Assembly (NCBI GenBank): GCA_016717285.1
Contig: JADKFU010000005.1
Location: 728,501 to 792,500 of the forward strand
DNA from: Chitinophagaceae bacterium
Lineage (GTDB): Bacteria; Bacteroidota; Bacteroidia; Chitinophagales; UBA10324
Length of the DNA stretch: 64,000 nucleotides
Direction: 5' to 3'
Shown: positions 35,396 through 43,616 of the stretch, in pieces
Layout of the letters: the number at the start of each line of letters is the position of its first letter
Position numbering within the stretch: the first letter of the stretch is position 1
Program-made: the position numbers and the translations under genes
Notes under the pieces: model-generated
What the model was told of the DNA's origin: nothing
Seen by the model: the letters and a program-made list of their open reading frames with translations, nothing else
Database searches by the model: none

Positions 35396-35427
35396 TTGTC
35401 CAGTTTATTACTAAATAAACTGGACAA
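35396..35427. promoter_or_regulatory. 32-bp palindromic operator before abiEi
   Basis: Two perfect 14-bp arms, TTGTCCAGTTTATT and AATAAACTGGACAA, are separated by 4 bp (ACTA). The palindrome covers the place of the -33 element relative to the -7 box at 35382-35389. Binding by the AbiEi-like protein would block RNA polymerase. A terminator role is unlikely because the hairpin lies upstream of the gene and lacks a U-run. Confidence 0.75.
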
Positions 35428-35497
35428 CATGCTTCATCCTGCGGTTCTTCTGCCGCCTACTCGATTATAAGAGATTTTGATTTCTTCGGTACAGAAG

Positions 35498-35800
35498 TCA
35501 AAGCCTGATTGAAAGTTCCAGATGTCCACCCAATCCTAGTTCAACAATTTTTTGCAGAGTAGAAATTCTAACTTCCTTAATGTTGTTTTCGATTTTAGAA
35601 ATGTAACCTTTGTTGGTTCCACACTTTTCAGCAAGTTCTTCCTGTGTCATTCCTTTTTTAAGTCGAGCCTGTTGAATAAGGAAACCAAGCTTAAAAGCTA
35701 CATACCTTTTCTCAAACTTGTTACGTTTTGAAGTGCCTTTTTTGCCATATTGTTCGTCAATGAACTGGTCAAGAGTTTTTAAGTTGCTTTTCTGTTTCAT
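35498..35800 (-). CDS. higA: HigA-type XRE-family antitoxin
   Basis: A 100-residue protein with a helix-turn-helix of the XRE/Cro type at residues about 45-95 ('KKGMTQEELAEKCGTNKGYI', then SKIENNIKEVRISTLQKI). It overlaps the upstream toxin gene by 32 bp. HigBA systems carry toxin first and antitoxin second, as here. It probably represses the operon through the imperfect palindrome at 36149-36166. Confidence 0.88.
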   Translation of the reverse strand: MKQKSNLKTLDQFIDEQYGKKGTSKRNKFEKRYVAFKLGFLIQQARLKKGMTQEELAEKCGTNKGYISKIENNIKEVRISTLQKIVELGLGGHLELSIRL

Positions 35801-36128
35801 ATTCCTTTTTAATTTTTAACGCTTTTTCGATTTCGGAGCTTGGTGTCTTCTGTGTTTTTTTCTGGAAACCATTGGCCAGAACTATTAGTTTGCCTTCGTC
35901 AAAAAAACAGAAAATTCGGAAAATGTCGATTCCCTGTTGAACTCTGATTTCGTAAAGGCCATTGGTACCCTCCATGTGTTTTAAGTAATCGTCTGGCACA
36001 TGTTTTTGAGTTTGAATGAGACGAAAAGTCCAGAGTATTTTATTCTTTACCTTTTGCTTCTGTTTTTCATAGAAGTCAGTAAAGTAATTTCTAAATAATG
36101 TTACGGTTCTTACTTTTTCATCATTCAA
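35769..36128 (-). CDS. higB: HigB/RelE-type toxin
   Basis: A RelE/ParE-superfamily ribosome-dependent mRNA interferase of the HigB/Gp49-like group: 'FTDFYEKQKQKVKNKILWTF', 'MEGTNGLYEIRVQ', 'DIFRIFCFFDEGKLIVLANG', 'FQKKTQKTPSSEIEKALKIK'. No ATG is available near the N-terminus. The open frame reaches a TTG at 36137, but this lies inside the -7 box, so the TTG at 36128 is my choice, giving 119 residues. It is followed by higA with a 32-bp overlap. Confidence 0.87.
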   Translation of the reverse strand: MNDEKVRTVTLFRNYFTDFYEKQKQKVKNKILWTFRLIQTQKHVPDDYLKHMEGTNGLYEIRVQQGIDIFRIFCFFDEGKLIVLANGFQKKTQKTPSSEIEKALKIKKEYETEKQLKNS

Positions 36129-36134
36129 TTGCCG

Positions 36135-36142
36135 CAAAGATA
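36135..36142 (-). promoter_or_regulatory. -7 box TATCTTTG of higBA
   Basis: TATCTTTG on the minus strand, 6 bp before the TTG chosen as higB start, again predicts a leaderless transcript. Confidence 0.55.
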
Positions 36143-36148
36143 AATTAA

Positions 36149-36166
36149 GTTGTCCGATTGTACAAC
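36149..36166. promoter_or_regulatory. Imperfect palindrome, candidate higBA operator
   Basis: GTTGTCCGATTGTACAAC has outer arms GTTGT/ACAAC with 7 of 9 base pairs matching. It lies just upstream of the -7 box, where an XRE-type antitoxin would bind. Confidence 0.45.
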
Positions 36167-36229
36167 ATATTTTTTATAGATCTCAGGAAAAAGCTTTTAG
36201 TTTGAATCCTCAAGGAAGCATCGGTTATG

Positions 36230-36394
36230 TTATATAGTAGCTTTTTTTCTTACCGTCTTCTGACGAAGTTTCCTTGCAGCATTTTTCGCTTTCAGTTTAG
36301 TCATCAACTTTCTGAAGTCACGAAGTTCAGCTTCTGTCCAAGGTTTTGATTGAACAGTGAAGTCAACATCCTTTGGTTCCCTGATTAGCCCCAT
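36230..36394 (-). CDS. Small basic protein, partner of the GNAT-like gene
   Basis: A 54-residue ORF starting MGLIREPKDVDFTVQSKPW and ending in a strongly basic segment (KLKAKNAARKLRQKTVRKKA). It begins 5 bp after the stop of the 174-residue GNAT-like gene on the same strand, so the two form an operon. The acidic/aromatic N-terminal half and basic C-terminal half suggest a protein- or nucleic-acid-binding adaptor. I do not recognise a named family. Position and size suggest a toxin-antitoxin-like module, but nothing in the sequence proves it. Confidence 0.65.
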   Translation of the reverse strand: MGLIREPKDVDFTVQSKPWTEAELRDFRKLMTKLKAKNAARKLRQKTVRKKATI

Positions 36395-36399
36395 TTTGT

Positions 36400-36924
36400 T
36401 TACGATTTAAAGTATTGAGAAATTAATCTTTGTGCAGCCCTTGTTTCAATAAACATTCGTAGTCCACGAAAATGTGTTGCGTAAAGTGATTCCTGATAGC
36501 GTTGGATCAATGTCGTCTTTGCATCGAATGCAAGAAAACCTTCATAGCCTTTCTCAACGGAAATCTTGCAAGCATAAGCAACAAGATTCCCTGGAACACC
36601 TAAATAAACCTTGTTTTTATTCTTATTGAATTTTGCACTTTCAATAAGATGCATAAAAATGTGATCCTGCTTATCCTCAATGCTAATGAGACCTTGGATA
36701 ATGGTGGGATTGTTTGTGGTTGTAAGCTTGTACACTTCTTTGGTCTTGTCTTTAATTTCTAGTGCCCATTGAAACTGCCAATCACCTTTCTTTATTTGGT
36801 TTACATCCTTAACGGTCAGTCGCACAACTTCAGTATCAAACACTTCACCAGTAAGGGTGTTTTCAATGGAGTTTGTGATCTTGTCAATTACAAATTCAAG
36901 AGGTTTGTGTCTTGATTTTTTCAT
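36400..36924 (-). CDS. GNAT-like acetyltransferase-fold protein of unknown function
   Basis: A 174-residue protein. The C-terminal half ('NKVYLGVPGNLVAYACKISV', 'GYEGFLAFDAKTTLIQRYQE', 'GLRMFIETRAAQRLISQYF') resembles the acetyl-CoA-binding half of GNAT enzymes, where A helix, beta-bulge and C-terminal strands are expected. The classic Q/RxxGxG/A loop is degenerate here ('GVPGNLVAYA'). The N-terminal half ('KPLEFVIDKITNSIENTLTG', 'WQFQWALEIKDKTKEVYKLT') looks like a specific extension. The start is fixed by the TATCTTTG box 4 bp upstream. It lies in the defence island next to HigBA and AbiE. GNAT toxins exist (AtaT, TacT), but this may also be an ordinary enzyme. Confidence 0.7.
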   Translation of the reverse strand: MKKSRHKPLEFVIDKITNSIENTLTGEVFDTEVVRLTVKDVNQIKKGDWQFQWALEIKDKTKEVYKLTTTNNPTIIQGLISIEDKQDHIFMHLIESAKFNKNKNKVYLGVPGNLVAYACKISVEKGYEGFLAFDAKTTLIQRYQESLYATHFRGLRMFIETRAAQRLISQYFKS

Positions 36925-36928
36925 AGAT

Positions 36929-36936
36929 CAAAGATA
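36929..36936 (-). promoter_or_regulatory. -7 box TATCTTTG of the GNAT-like module
   Basis: TATCTTTG on the minus strand ends 4 bp before the ATG at 36924. It is the third case in this island of the same box at leaderless spacing. Confidence 0.6.
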
Positions 36937-37358
36937 AGGGAAAAATGTCCTCTATTCGGATCGGTAGCATTGCCTATGACGTTTGTGTTTGCCTCACACT
37001 GACGTTTATTTTTACTATTCTATTTTGTTGTTAATATATTGAAAATTAACAACTTGTTATTTTGATGCTGAAATATGCGAATGACGCAAATATTCCAACC
37101 GCCTGCATAAATCATCCTTTTGGGTATGACAATGACTTTTCCGTGATATTAACTTTGTGATTGTATTGATATCAGATTTGCCTGCCTGCTCCACTATGGT
37201 GAAATTTATATTCCTCACATTAAAAAGCAGGAAAGAAGTTGATATAGGATTTATGGGGCAATTCCGGGAGGTACTTGGTTTTCTGTCCCCTGCAGTGTGT
37301 GCTCTCATTATTTGAGTGGGTGATAACTGCCTGATATTCACATTATATATAAAATTAA
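36937..37358. other. Non-coding stretch between the defence island and tRNA-Arg
   Basis: No convincing gene lies here; one 94-codon open frame on the minus strand lacks family-like features. A 9-bp inverted repeat GTTGTTAAT/ATTAACAAC with a 9-nt loop lies at 37027-37053 and may be a weak terminator or a protein site. No integrase gene or duplicate of the tRNA end was found. Confidence 0.5.
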
Positions 37359-37433
37359 TGGTAGCTCCTACAGGAATCGAACCTGTATCTTGAGTTTCGG
37401 AAACTCACATTCTATCCGTTGAACTAAAGAGCC
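37359..37433 (-). tRNA. tRNA-Arg (anticodon CCG)
   Basis: The minus strand folds as a full cloverleaf. The acceptor arm GGCTCTT pairs with AGGAGCT (two G-U pairs). The D arm is GTTC/GAAT. The anticodon stem TGAGT/ACTCA encloses the loop TTCCGAA with anticodon CCG. The T arm is ACAGG/CCTGT with loop TTCGATT. The 3' CCA is encoded (37359-37361). It reads CGG arginine codons. Its 3' end points at the defence island. Confidence 0.93.
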
Positions 37434-37469
37434 ATTTTTTACAAATGATGCCGGCGAAGTTAGCGGATT

Positions 37470-39026
37470 TTATTTTACACTTAGCAGTATGCTTGAATAG
37501 GCAGGCAACGTAACAGCAGTGTTGGAAAGGGAAATTTTTGGTGACGAGATGTACACTGCATTTTTAAAATTGAGATAGGCTTCCGGAATCACATATTCCA
37601 ACGGAAGGCTGCTCAGATTATGAATCACCAGGATAGTGTTTGCAGTTCCTCCACGTTCATAAACCAGGGCGGTCGCAGGTGCACCTCCAACAACTTTTAT
37701 TTCTTGCGATGAAAGTGAATGATAGGTTGTTCGCGCTGCGATCAATGTTGCATACGTTTGATAAACAGAGCCGGAATTTTTTAGCTGCTTCGCAAGTGAT
37801 CCAACATTTTTATCTGTACTGTATTTGGGCTTTTCCCAGCTTGTTTGTCCATTATCCCGATGTTTTTTATCCCAGAGAAATGGTTCACGAATCCATTCAT
37901 CCGGTTTCATGCCGCGCATGCCCAGCTCTTCACCATAATAAATAAAGGGTGTACCCGGCAGCGTGAGATAAATAGCCGCAGCAAGCTTTGCTTTTTCGAT
38001 GTTGTTTTTGAGGTCACTCATGATACGGTTGGCATCATGATTACTCAAAAAAACCGGATCGCTGTAAAAAGGAGTATGACTTGCATACAGCGTTTTTGTG
38101 GCAATCAGCTTTTCAATCAACTGATCATTTTTTTCATCCTGCAAAATTTTTAAAATGTCCCAGGAAAGTTCGAAGTTAAAAGCGCCTGTTAAAGAATTGT
38201 TGTAGGTAGCTACCAATTCTTTTTTGTTCCAGACTTCGCCGATTGTAATTACATCGGGCTTAACTTTTTTTAAAGCATCTGAAAATTCTTTCCACCACTT
38301 ATTATTTGCTGCAGTATCTTCTGCTTCATAAATGTGTTGGGCCGCATCCAGCCGGAATCCATCGACAGCAGTTTCTTTCAGCCACCATTTTCCGATATCA
38401 ATCACCGCTTCACGGACAGCAGGATTATCAAAATTCAGGTCAGGCATTGCAGGTGAAAAGAAACCAAAATATTTTTCTCCGGTATAGCCTGCATCTGTTC
38501 CGCGGGGTTGGTGCCAGTTTTTATCTTTTGCATTTGATTTTGATTCCCACCAATAATAATTTTTATAAACAGGATCATTTTTCAATGCAGCCTGAAACCA
38601 TGGATGATCATAGGCGGTGTGATTTACCACAAGATCCATCAGCACGATGATGTTTCTTTTATGTGCCTCTGATAATAGATTTCTGAAATCATCAAGTGTG
38701 CCACAGGTTGGATCCACTGCTAAGTAATCAAGCACATCATACTTATGATAAGATGGTGAAGGATGAAAAGGAGTGATCCAAAGCCCTGTGATGCCAAGAT
38801 TGGCCAGGTAATCGAGTTTTGCGGTAATACCATTCAGATCACCAATTCCGTCATTGTTGGAATCATAAAATGAACGGATAAAAATTTCATAGAAGACACG
38901 GTGATTCAGATCACGCTGCACTTTTTCTTCGGCAGAAATTACCTGAGCACCGGGTCGATCAATTTGCGCAGCAGCCATATTGGGAAACATAAATAAAAAT
39001 GCCAACAAAATATTTTTCACAATCAT
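37470..39026 (-). CDS. Secreted GH13 alpha-amylase-family glycosidase
   Basis: A 518-residue protein with signal peptide 'MIVKNILLAFLFMFPNMAAA'. The GH13 TIM barrel shows 'FYEIFIRSFYDSNNDGIGDL', 'DLVVNHT' (region I), 'DGFRLDAAQHI' (nucleophile Asp about 226), 'ITIGEVWN' (acid/base Glu about 261) and 'FLSNHDANR' (stabiliser Asp about 330). A small C-terminal beta domain follows. The N-terminal pattern with the Asn/Asp/Gly calcium loop resembles alpha-glucosidase/oligosaccharide hydrolases. It probably acts in the periplasm on maltodextrins. It lies after the sugar symporter on the same strand, separated by a 51-bp inverted repeat. Confidence 0.9.
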   Translation of the reverse strand: MIVKNILLAFLFMFPNMAAAQIDRPGAQVISAEEKVQRDLNHRVFYEIFIRSFYDSNNDGIGDLNGITAKLDYLANLGITGLWITPFHPSPSYHKYDVLDYLAVDPTCGTLDDFRNLLSEAHKRNIIVLMDLVVNHTAYDHPWFQAALKNDPVYKNYYWWESKSNAKDKNWHQPRGTDAGYTGEKYFGFFSPAMPDLNFDNPAVREAVIDIGKWWLKETAVDGFRLDAAQHIYEAEDTAANNKWWKEFSDALKKVKPDVITIGEVWNKKELVATYNNSLTGAFNFELSWDILKILQDEKNDQLIEKLIATKTLYASHTPFYSDPVFLSNHDANRIMSDLKNNIEKAKLAAAIYLTLPGTPFIYYGEELGMRGMKPDEWIREPFLWDKKHRDNGQTSWEKPKYSTDKNVGSLAKQLKNSGSVYQTYATLIAARTTYHSLSSQEIKVVGGAPATALVYERGGTANTILVIHNLSSLPLEYVIPEAYLNFKNAVYISSPKISLSNTAVTLPAYSSILLSVK

Positions 39027-39194
39027 TAATAGTTTTTTTTAGAATCATTTTATCAGTTGAGCGTGGTCGTTGAAATTGGTGAAGAAACAGCCAACAACAT
39101 CGACGTCGTATGCGGCTTCAAAAACAATCATTTCAAACCCGGAAGCATTTTTAAAAAACCTGTTTAACAACTGTTGGTCTAAGTTATGTTGAAT

Positions 39195-39245
39195 TGATAT
39201 CAATGAAACAGGTTACAGACTGTAACTTCCATTTCATTGATATCA
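39195..39245. promoter_or_regulatory. 51-bp inverted repeat between symporter and GH13 genes
   Basis: Arms TGATATCAATGAAA (39195-39208) and TTTCATTGATATCA (39232-39245) match perfectly over 14 bp. Inside lies a second palindrome, GTTACAG-A-CTGTAAC (39212-39226). There is no U-run, so an operator upstream of the GH13 gene or a strong transcript-end hairpin for the symporter are both possible. Confidence 0.6.
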
Positions 39246-39267
39246 TTTTTCCGGCTAATTTATTTTC

Positions 39268-40919
39268 TCACCAGAAAACAATGTAAAGCGCAGCAGTTGT
39301 TCCAACAACGATCAGCAGTCCAATGAGAAATGGCATCGAAATCTTAAAGGTTGATTTGTCAATTTCAAGCGCCTTGGGATTGTTTTTAGAAGCAGGATCC
39401 AACAAGCCGAACACTACGATCAGTGCCACGCAGGCAAGGAATACAACCGACATCCTGTTCATAAATGGAAGGCCCGGCATGGTGTATTTTAAAACTGCGG
39501 AAAACGGAATGCTGCACAATGTTGCTGCCAATGCACCGGCTGAATTGGATCGTTTCCAGAAAAATCCCATCAGGAACATGGCAAGAATGCCCGGTGAAAT
39601 AAATCCGGTGAATTCCTGGATATAAGTGAATCCTTGTCCCAGGTTTTTTAATGCGGGAGAAATAATAAGCGCAATTGCAAAAGCAACAAATATGGCCCAG
39701 CGTCCGATAGAAACCACTTTTTTGTCTTCCGCATCTTTATTAATGTAGCGTTTATAAATGTCGAGTGAAAAAATGGTAGAGATGCTATTGGCTTTGCCGG
39801 CAAGAGAAGCCACAATTGCCGCAGTTAAGGCCGCTAAGGAAACACCTCTCAATCCATTCGGGAGCAATTCAAGCAAAGTGGAATAAGAGTTATCGGGTTT
39901 CACGATTCCATTTTCTGTCATGCCTGCAATAATATTCTGATCAGCATTATTCTTGAATAAAACAAAGCATGCAATTCCGGGAACCACAACAATCAGCGGC
40001 ATCAACAATTTCAGGAATGAAGCAAATAGCAACCCTGCACGAGCTGTTGGTAAACTGGCACCGAGCGCGCGTTGCGTGATGTATTGATTGCAGCCCCAGT
40101 AACTTAAATTAGCGATCCACATACCACCAATCAGTACTGATAGTCCGGGTAATTGTTCCCATGGATCCTGTAAGCCGCCTTGTCCGTTAATCACTTCATA
40201 CTTTCCTTTCGGGAAAATCATGTGAAAATGATCGGGTGCCTTCTGATATAATAAACTTAATCCTTCCATCGCGCCTGCTCCTGAACCAAGACTTGTAGAA
40301 ACAAGATCTAATGCCAAATAAGTAGTGATCAATCCGCCGAGTATTAAAAAGAAAACCTGGATCACATCTGTATAACCAATCACGCGCATGCCACCCAGTG
40401 TAATGAAGATGGCAAACAACGATAATCCCGCAGCACAGGCAATAAAAGGAAGATCGAGCATGTGTTGAATAGTGAGTGCGCCGAGATAGATGATCGAAGT
40501 CAGATTCACAAAAACATAAATCATCAGCCAGAAAACCGCCATGATGGTGGCCACGCGTTCATCGTACCTTACTCTGAGAAACTGCGGCATGGTATATATT
40601 TTATTTTTCAGGTAGAGCGGCATGAAAAAAACAGCTACAATAATGAGTGTGATGGCGGCCATCCATTCATAAGAAGCAATACCGAGACCGAGCGCGAATC
40701 CGGAACCGCCCATTCCAATAAACTGTTCGGCCGAAATATTGGAGGCAATTAAGGAAGCTCCGATGGCCCACCATGTCAGCGATCCTTCCGCGAGAAAGAA
40801 ATCTTTTGAGTCGTTGTGCGTGTTTTCTTTTTCTGATATACCCAATATCCATAGAGTGATACAATGGCGAAATAAATAAAGAATACTGCATAGTCAATCG
40901 GTTGCATGGCGTGATTCAT
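39268..40919 (-). CDS. Sodium/sugar symporter, SSS family (one frameshift near N-terminus)
   Basis: The main frame (525 residues from 40845) begins inside the protein: 'SKDFFLAEGSLTWWAIGASL' is the region after transmembrane helix 1 of SglT-type sodium/glucose-galactose cotransporters, with 'ASNISAEQFIGMGGSGFALG' next. The missing first helix is found upstream in another frame, starting at 40919 (MNHAMQPIDYAVFFIYFAIV). Adding one base to the five-base A run (T5 at 40828-40832 on the plus strand) joins both exactly. About 13-14 membrane helices follow. The location next to galT and galK suggests galactose uptake. I treat the gene as probably intact, with a sequence error. Confidence 0.85.
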
Positions 40920-41044
40920 GTGTTTTTCTTTTTAAGCTGTAAGAAGAATTGGATGGTGTTGATTTGCTAAATGTAATCGTTTGTAACATGTGCAAACACC
41001 TTTTTTATTTCAATTTTTTATTGCACTGTTTTTCGATGCAATCA

Positions 41045-42106
41045 TTATTTTGTTTGAGTAGCCGAGAAATGAATTTCAGATTGCGACCTTAAAATCTCAG
41101 CAGCCCATTCCGCGGTCACATCGCGTTGCGGATTGCCAAGCATTTCATAACCCACCATAAATTTTTTTACGGTAGCTGATCGCAGCAATGGTGGCAGGAA
41201 ATGCATGTGCCAGTGCCACTCAGGATGTTCGCCATCATTTACAGGAGACTGGTGCATACCTGCTGAGTAGGGAAAAGAAGTCTTGAAAATGTTATCGTAT
41301 CGGGTGGTTACATTTTTTAAAATGGCGGCAAGCGCATGTTTTTCATTGTCAGTAAACTGAAGTATTGTTTGAACCTGTCTTCTTGAAACAATCATGATTT
41401 CAAAAGGCCATACAGCCCAAAATGGCACCAGTGCAACAAAGTGATCATTGGCAGTAACGATCCGTTCCTTCTTTTCTAATTCCAGCATCAGGTAGTCGCC
41501 AAGCAGGCTTTTTCCTTTTGCATCAAAGTATTTTTTTTGATGAATGGTTTCTTTATCCGGCTCCACCGGCACATCGCTGGAGCACCAGATTTGTCCGTGC
41601 GGATGCGGATTGCTGCAACCCATAATTTCACCCTTATTTTCGAATATCAGTATGTATTTAAGTTGCGTGTTTTGCGATAAGGTATTGAATTCATCACACC
41701 ATAGATTCACCAGTTCTAAAATATTGTCAATTTCAAGATGCGGCAACGTAAGATCATGCCGCGGAGAAAAGCAAATAACCCTGCAAATGCCGCTTTGACT
41801 CTTTGCAATCAGCAAATCATCAATGTTTAAATCTCCTTCCGGTGTTTCCAATACCAAAGAGGAGTAATCATTGGTAAATGCGAAGCATGACTTGTAATCA
41901 GGATTTGTTTGATCACCTGCTCTTTTATTGCCCGGACATAAATAGCACGTTGCATCATAGGAAGCTCTGTTTTCGATGGCTGCTGCTTCCACTTTCCCCT
42001 GCCAGGGACGATTGGTGCGCTGGGGAGAAATCAACAACCATTCGCCTGTGAGAATATTTTTTCGCCTGTGCGGATGCTTTGTAAAGTCGATGGTCATCTT
42101 ATTCAT
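41045..42106 (-). CDS. galT: Galactose-1-phosphate uridylyltransferase GalT
   Basis: A 353-residue HIT-superfamily enzyme that exchanges UMP between UDP-glucose and galactose-1-phosphate in the Leloir pathway. The active-site HPH triad lies in 'MGCSNPHPHGQIWCSSDVP' (residues about 155-173). The zinc-type Cys pair is in 'YDATCYLCPGNKRA', and the C-terminal 'HPEWHWHMHFLPPLLRS' completes the family pattern. The start is 6 bp after the galK stop, so galK and galT are one operon. The gene is intact although it lies in a stretch full of frameshifts. Confidence 0.94.
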   Translation of the reverse strand: MNKMTIDFTKHPHRRKNILTGEWLLISPQRTNRPWQGKVEAAAIENRASYDATCYLCPGNKRAGDQTNPDYKSCFAFTNDYSSLVLETPEGDLNIDDLLIAKSQSGICRVICFSPRHDLTLPHLEIDNILELVNLWCDEFNTLSQNTQLKYILIFENKGEIMGCSNPHPHGQIWCSSDVPVEPDKETIHQKKYFDAKGKSLLGDYLMLELEKKERIVTANDHFVALVPFWAVWPFEIMIVSRRQVQTILQFTDNEKHALAAILKNVTTRYDNIFKTSFPYSAGMHQSPVNDGEHPEWHWHMHFLPPLLRSATVKKFMVGYEMLGNPQRDVTAEWAAEILRSQSEIHFSATQTK

Positions 42107-42112
42107 GCGCTC

Positions 42113-43294
42113 TTACTCAGATATATTTTTTAATTCCGTTGCCCGTTTTAAGACAGTGGTGCCGGCTTCAATTTTAGCAACATAAGGAGTCAGTTCACGA
42201 TTCATAGATTTTTTATAAGCTATGGAAGTCGATTGAATTATTTCGTCCACTTTTTCTTCCCTCACCAGGTTAATAGTGCAGCCTCCAAAACCTCCGCCCA
42301 TCATTCTCGACCCGAAAACAGCCTCCTTATTTCTTACACTATCCACCAGGAAATCCATTTCTGCGCAACTTGCTTCGTACTGGTATTGCAGACCTGCATG
42401 GGAAGCAAACATTTTTTCGCCGAAAGATTTCAGATCACCGTTTTTTAAATTTTCCCCTGCAGTCACCACTCTTTCATTTTCTTCAAGAATAAATTTGCAG
42501 CGTTTATAGATCAGGGCATCGAAAGGTAAAATGTATTGATCCAGCATTTCAATATTTGCATCGCGTAAACTTTCAATTGTTTTATGATGCTGCTGAATCA
42601 TCGCCACTCCTGTTTCACATTGCTTTCGTCGTACATTGTATTCTGAGGGAACCATGAGAATGTTTCACATTCGAATCAAGTAATAAGATGCGCAGTCCGT
42701 TCATGCTCAACGGAACGTATTCAAATTGCAATGAACGGCAATCCAGTTTTATCGCATGTCCGGGCTTGCCGAACATGCTCGCAAACTGATCCATAATACC
42801 GCACTGAACACCTACGTAGTAATTTTCCGCACGCTGCGCCATTTGAACCAGCAGCAATTTTTTCCAATGCGGATTGAGTCGTTTCATTCAGTGACATAGC
42901 GACAGCACATTCGACGGCAGCAGAAGAGGACAATCCGGCGCCAATGGGAAGATTGCCGGAAACTGCAGCATCAAAACCATTCACTGAAATGCCAGCTAAT
43001 TTGAATTGTTCGACGACTCCAAGGATATAATTCGGCCAGGACGATGTTGCGGAAGGTACGAGTGTGTCAACTGTTGTTTCATATCTCTCGCGAAAATCTG
43101 CGGAGTACAAATGAATCGTTTGATCGCTGCGTGGTGTGATCACAAAATAGATTCCTTTATCTATCGCAGCAGGCAACACAAATCCCTGGTTGTAATCGGT
43201 AAATTTCTCCAATCAGGTTGATTCTTCCAGGAGAAAAAACAACCAGTGAATCTTCAAAAATAAAATCCTTTAATTCTTTTGGAAAGATGGACAT
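42113..43294 (-). CDS. galK: Galactokinase GalK (three frameshifts)
   Basis: Parts of one GHMP kinase lie in different frames. The N-terminus starts at ATG 43294 with 'MSIFPKELKDFIFEDS' and 'VVFSPGRINLIGE'. The next part has 'TDYNQGFVLPAAIDKGIYF' and the phosphate loop 'GNLPIGAGLSSSAAVE'. Then come 'VGVQCGIMDQFASMFGK' and the C-terminal 'FGSRMMGGGFGGCTINLV'. Breaks lie near 43200 (just at the GEHTDY motif), at a six-base homopolymer (42858-42863), and near 42650. Joined, the protein is about 390 residues with all motifs. It phosphorylates galactose for GalT. Either the gene is degraded or the sequence carries indel errors. Confidence 0.82.
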
Positions 43295-43616
43295 GAAGGA
43301 AAATTTCAACAGAAAACTTTAATTCCTTTTTTCAAAAAATGATGATGAATGCTTTCTTAAAGGAATTGGAGTTCAAGATAAATGAAAACTATTACAATCT
43401 GCATCCAATTTCTTTGGGATAATTGAACCTTGTTTTTAGAGTTGAATGAATGTCAGGATGATTAGAAATTGCTGATGGGTGGTCAGGTTGAAAAGGTATT
43501 ATTGTCACGGAAGCACGGAACGACACTCAAAATAATTCGTGCCTGTCTGTGTCTGCGTGGCAATCAATTCAATAATCTTTCGAAGTTCTATCGGAATTTG
43601 TAGATTTACTTTTATC
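43295..43616. other. Divergent intergenic region between galK and GH53 genes
   Basis: There is no gene in these 322 bp. The region should hold the promoters of the divergent galK-galT(-symporter) and GH53-galM units. I could not assign a consensus -7 box with confidence. Short CACGG/CGTGG-type repeats lie at 43508-43562. Confidence 0.5.

Noticed and set aside
37057..37341. 94-codon frame upstream of tRNA-Arg
   Set aside because: No recognisable domain, no promoter at a suitable place and mixed composition; probably chance.
37359..37433. tRNA-Arg as a proven integration site
   Set aside because: No integrase gene and no second copy of the tRNA 3' end of useful length was seen at the far side of the island.
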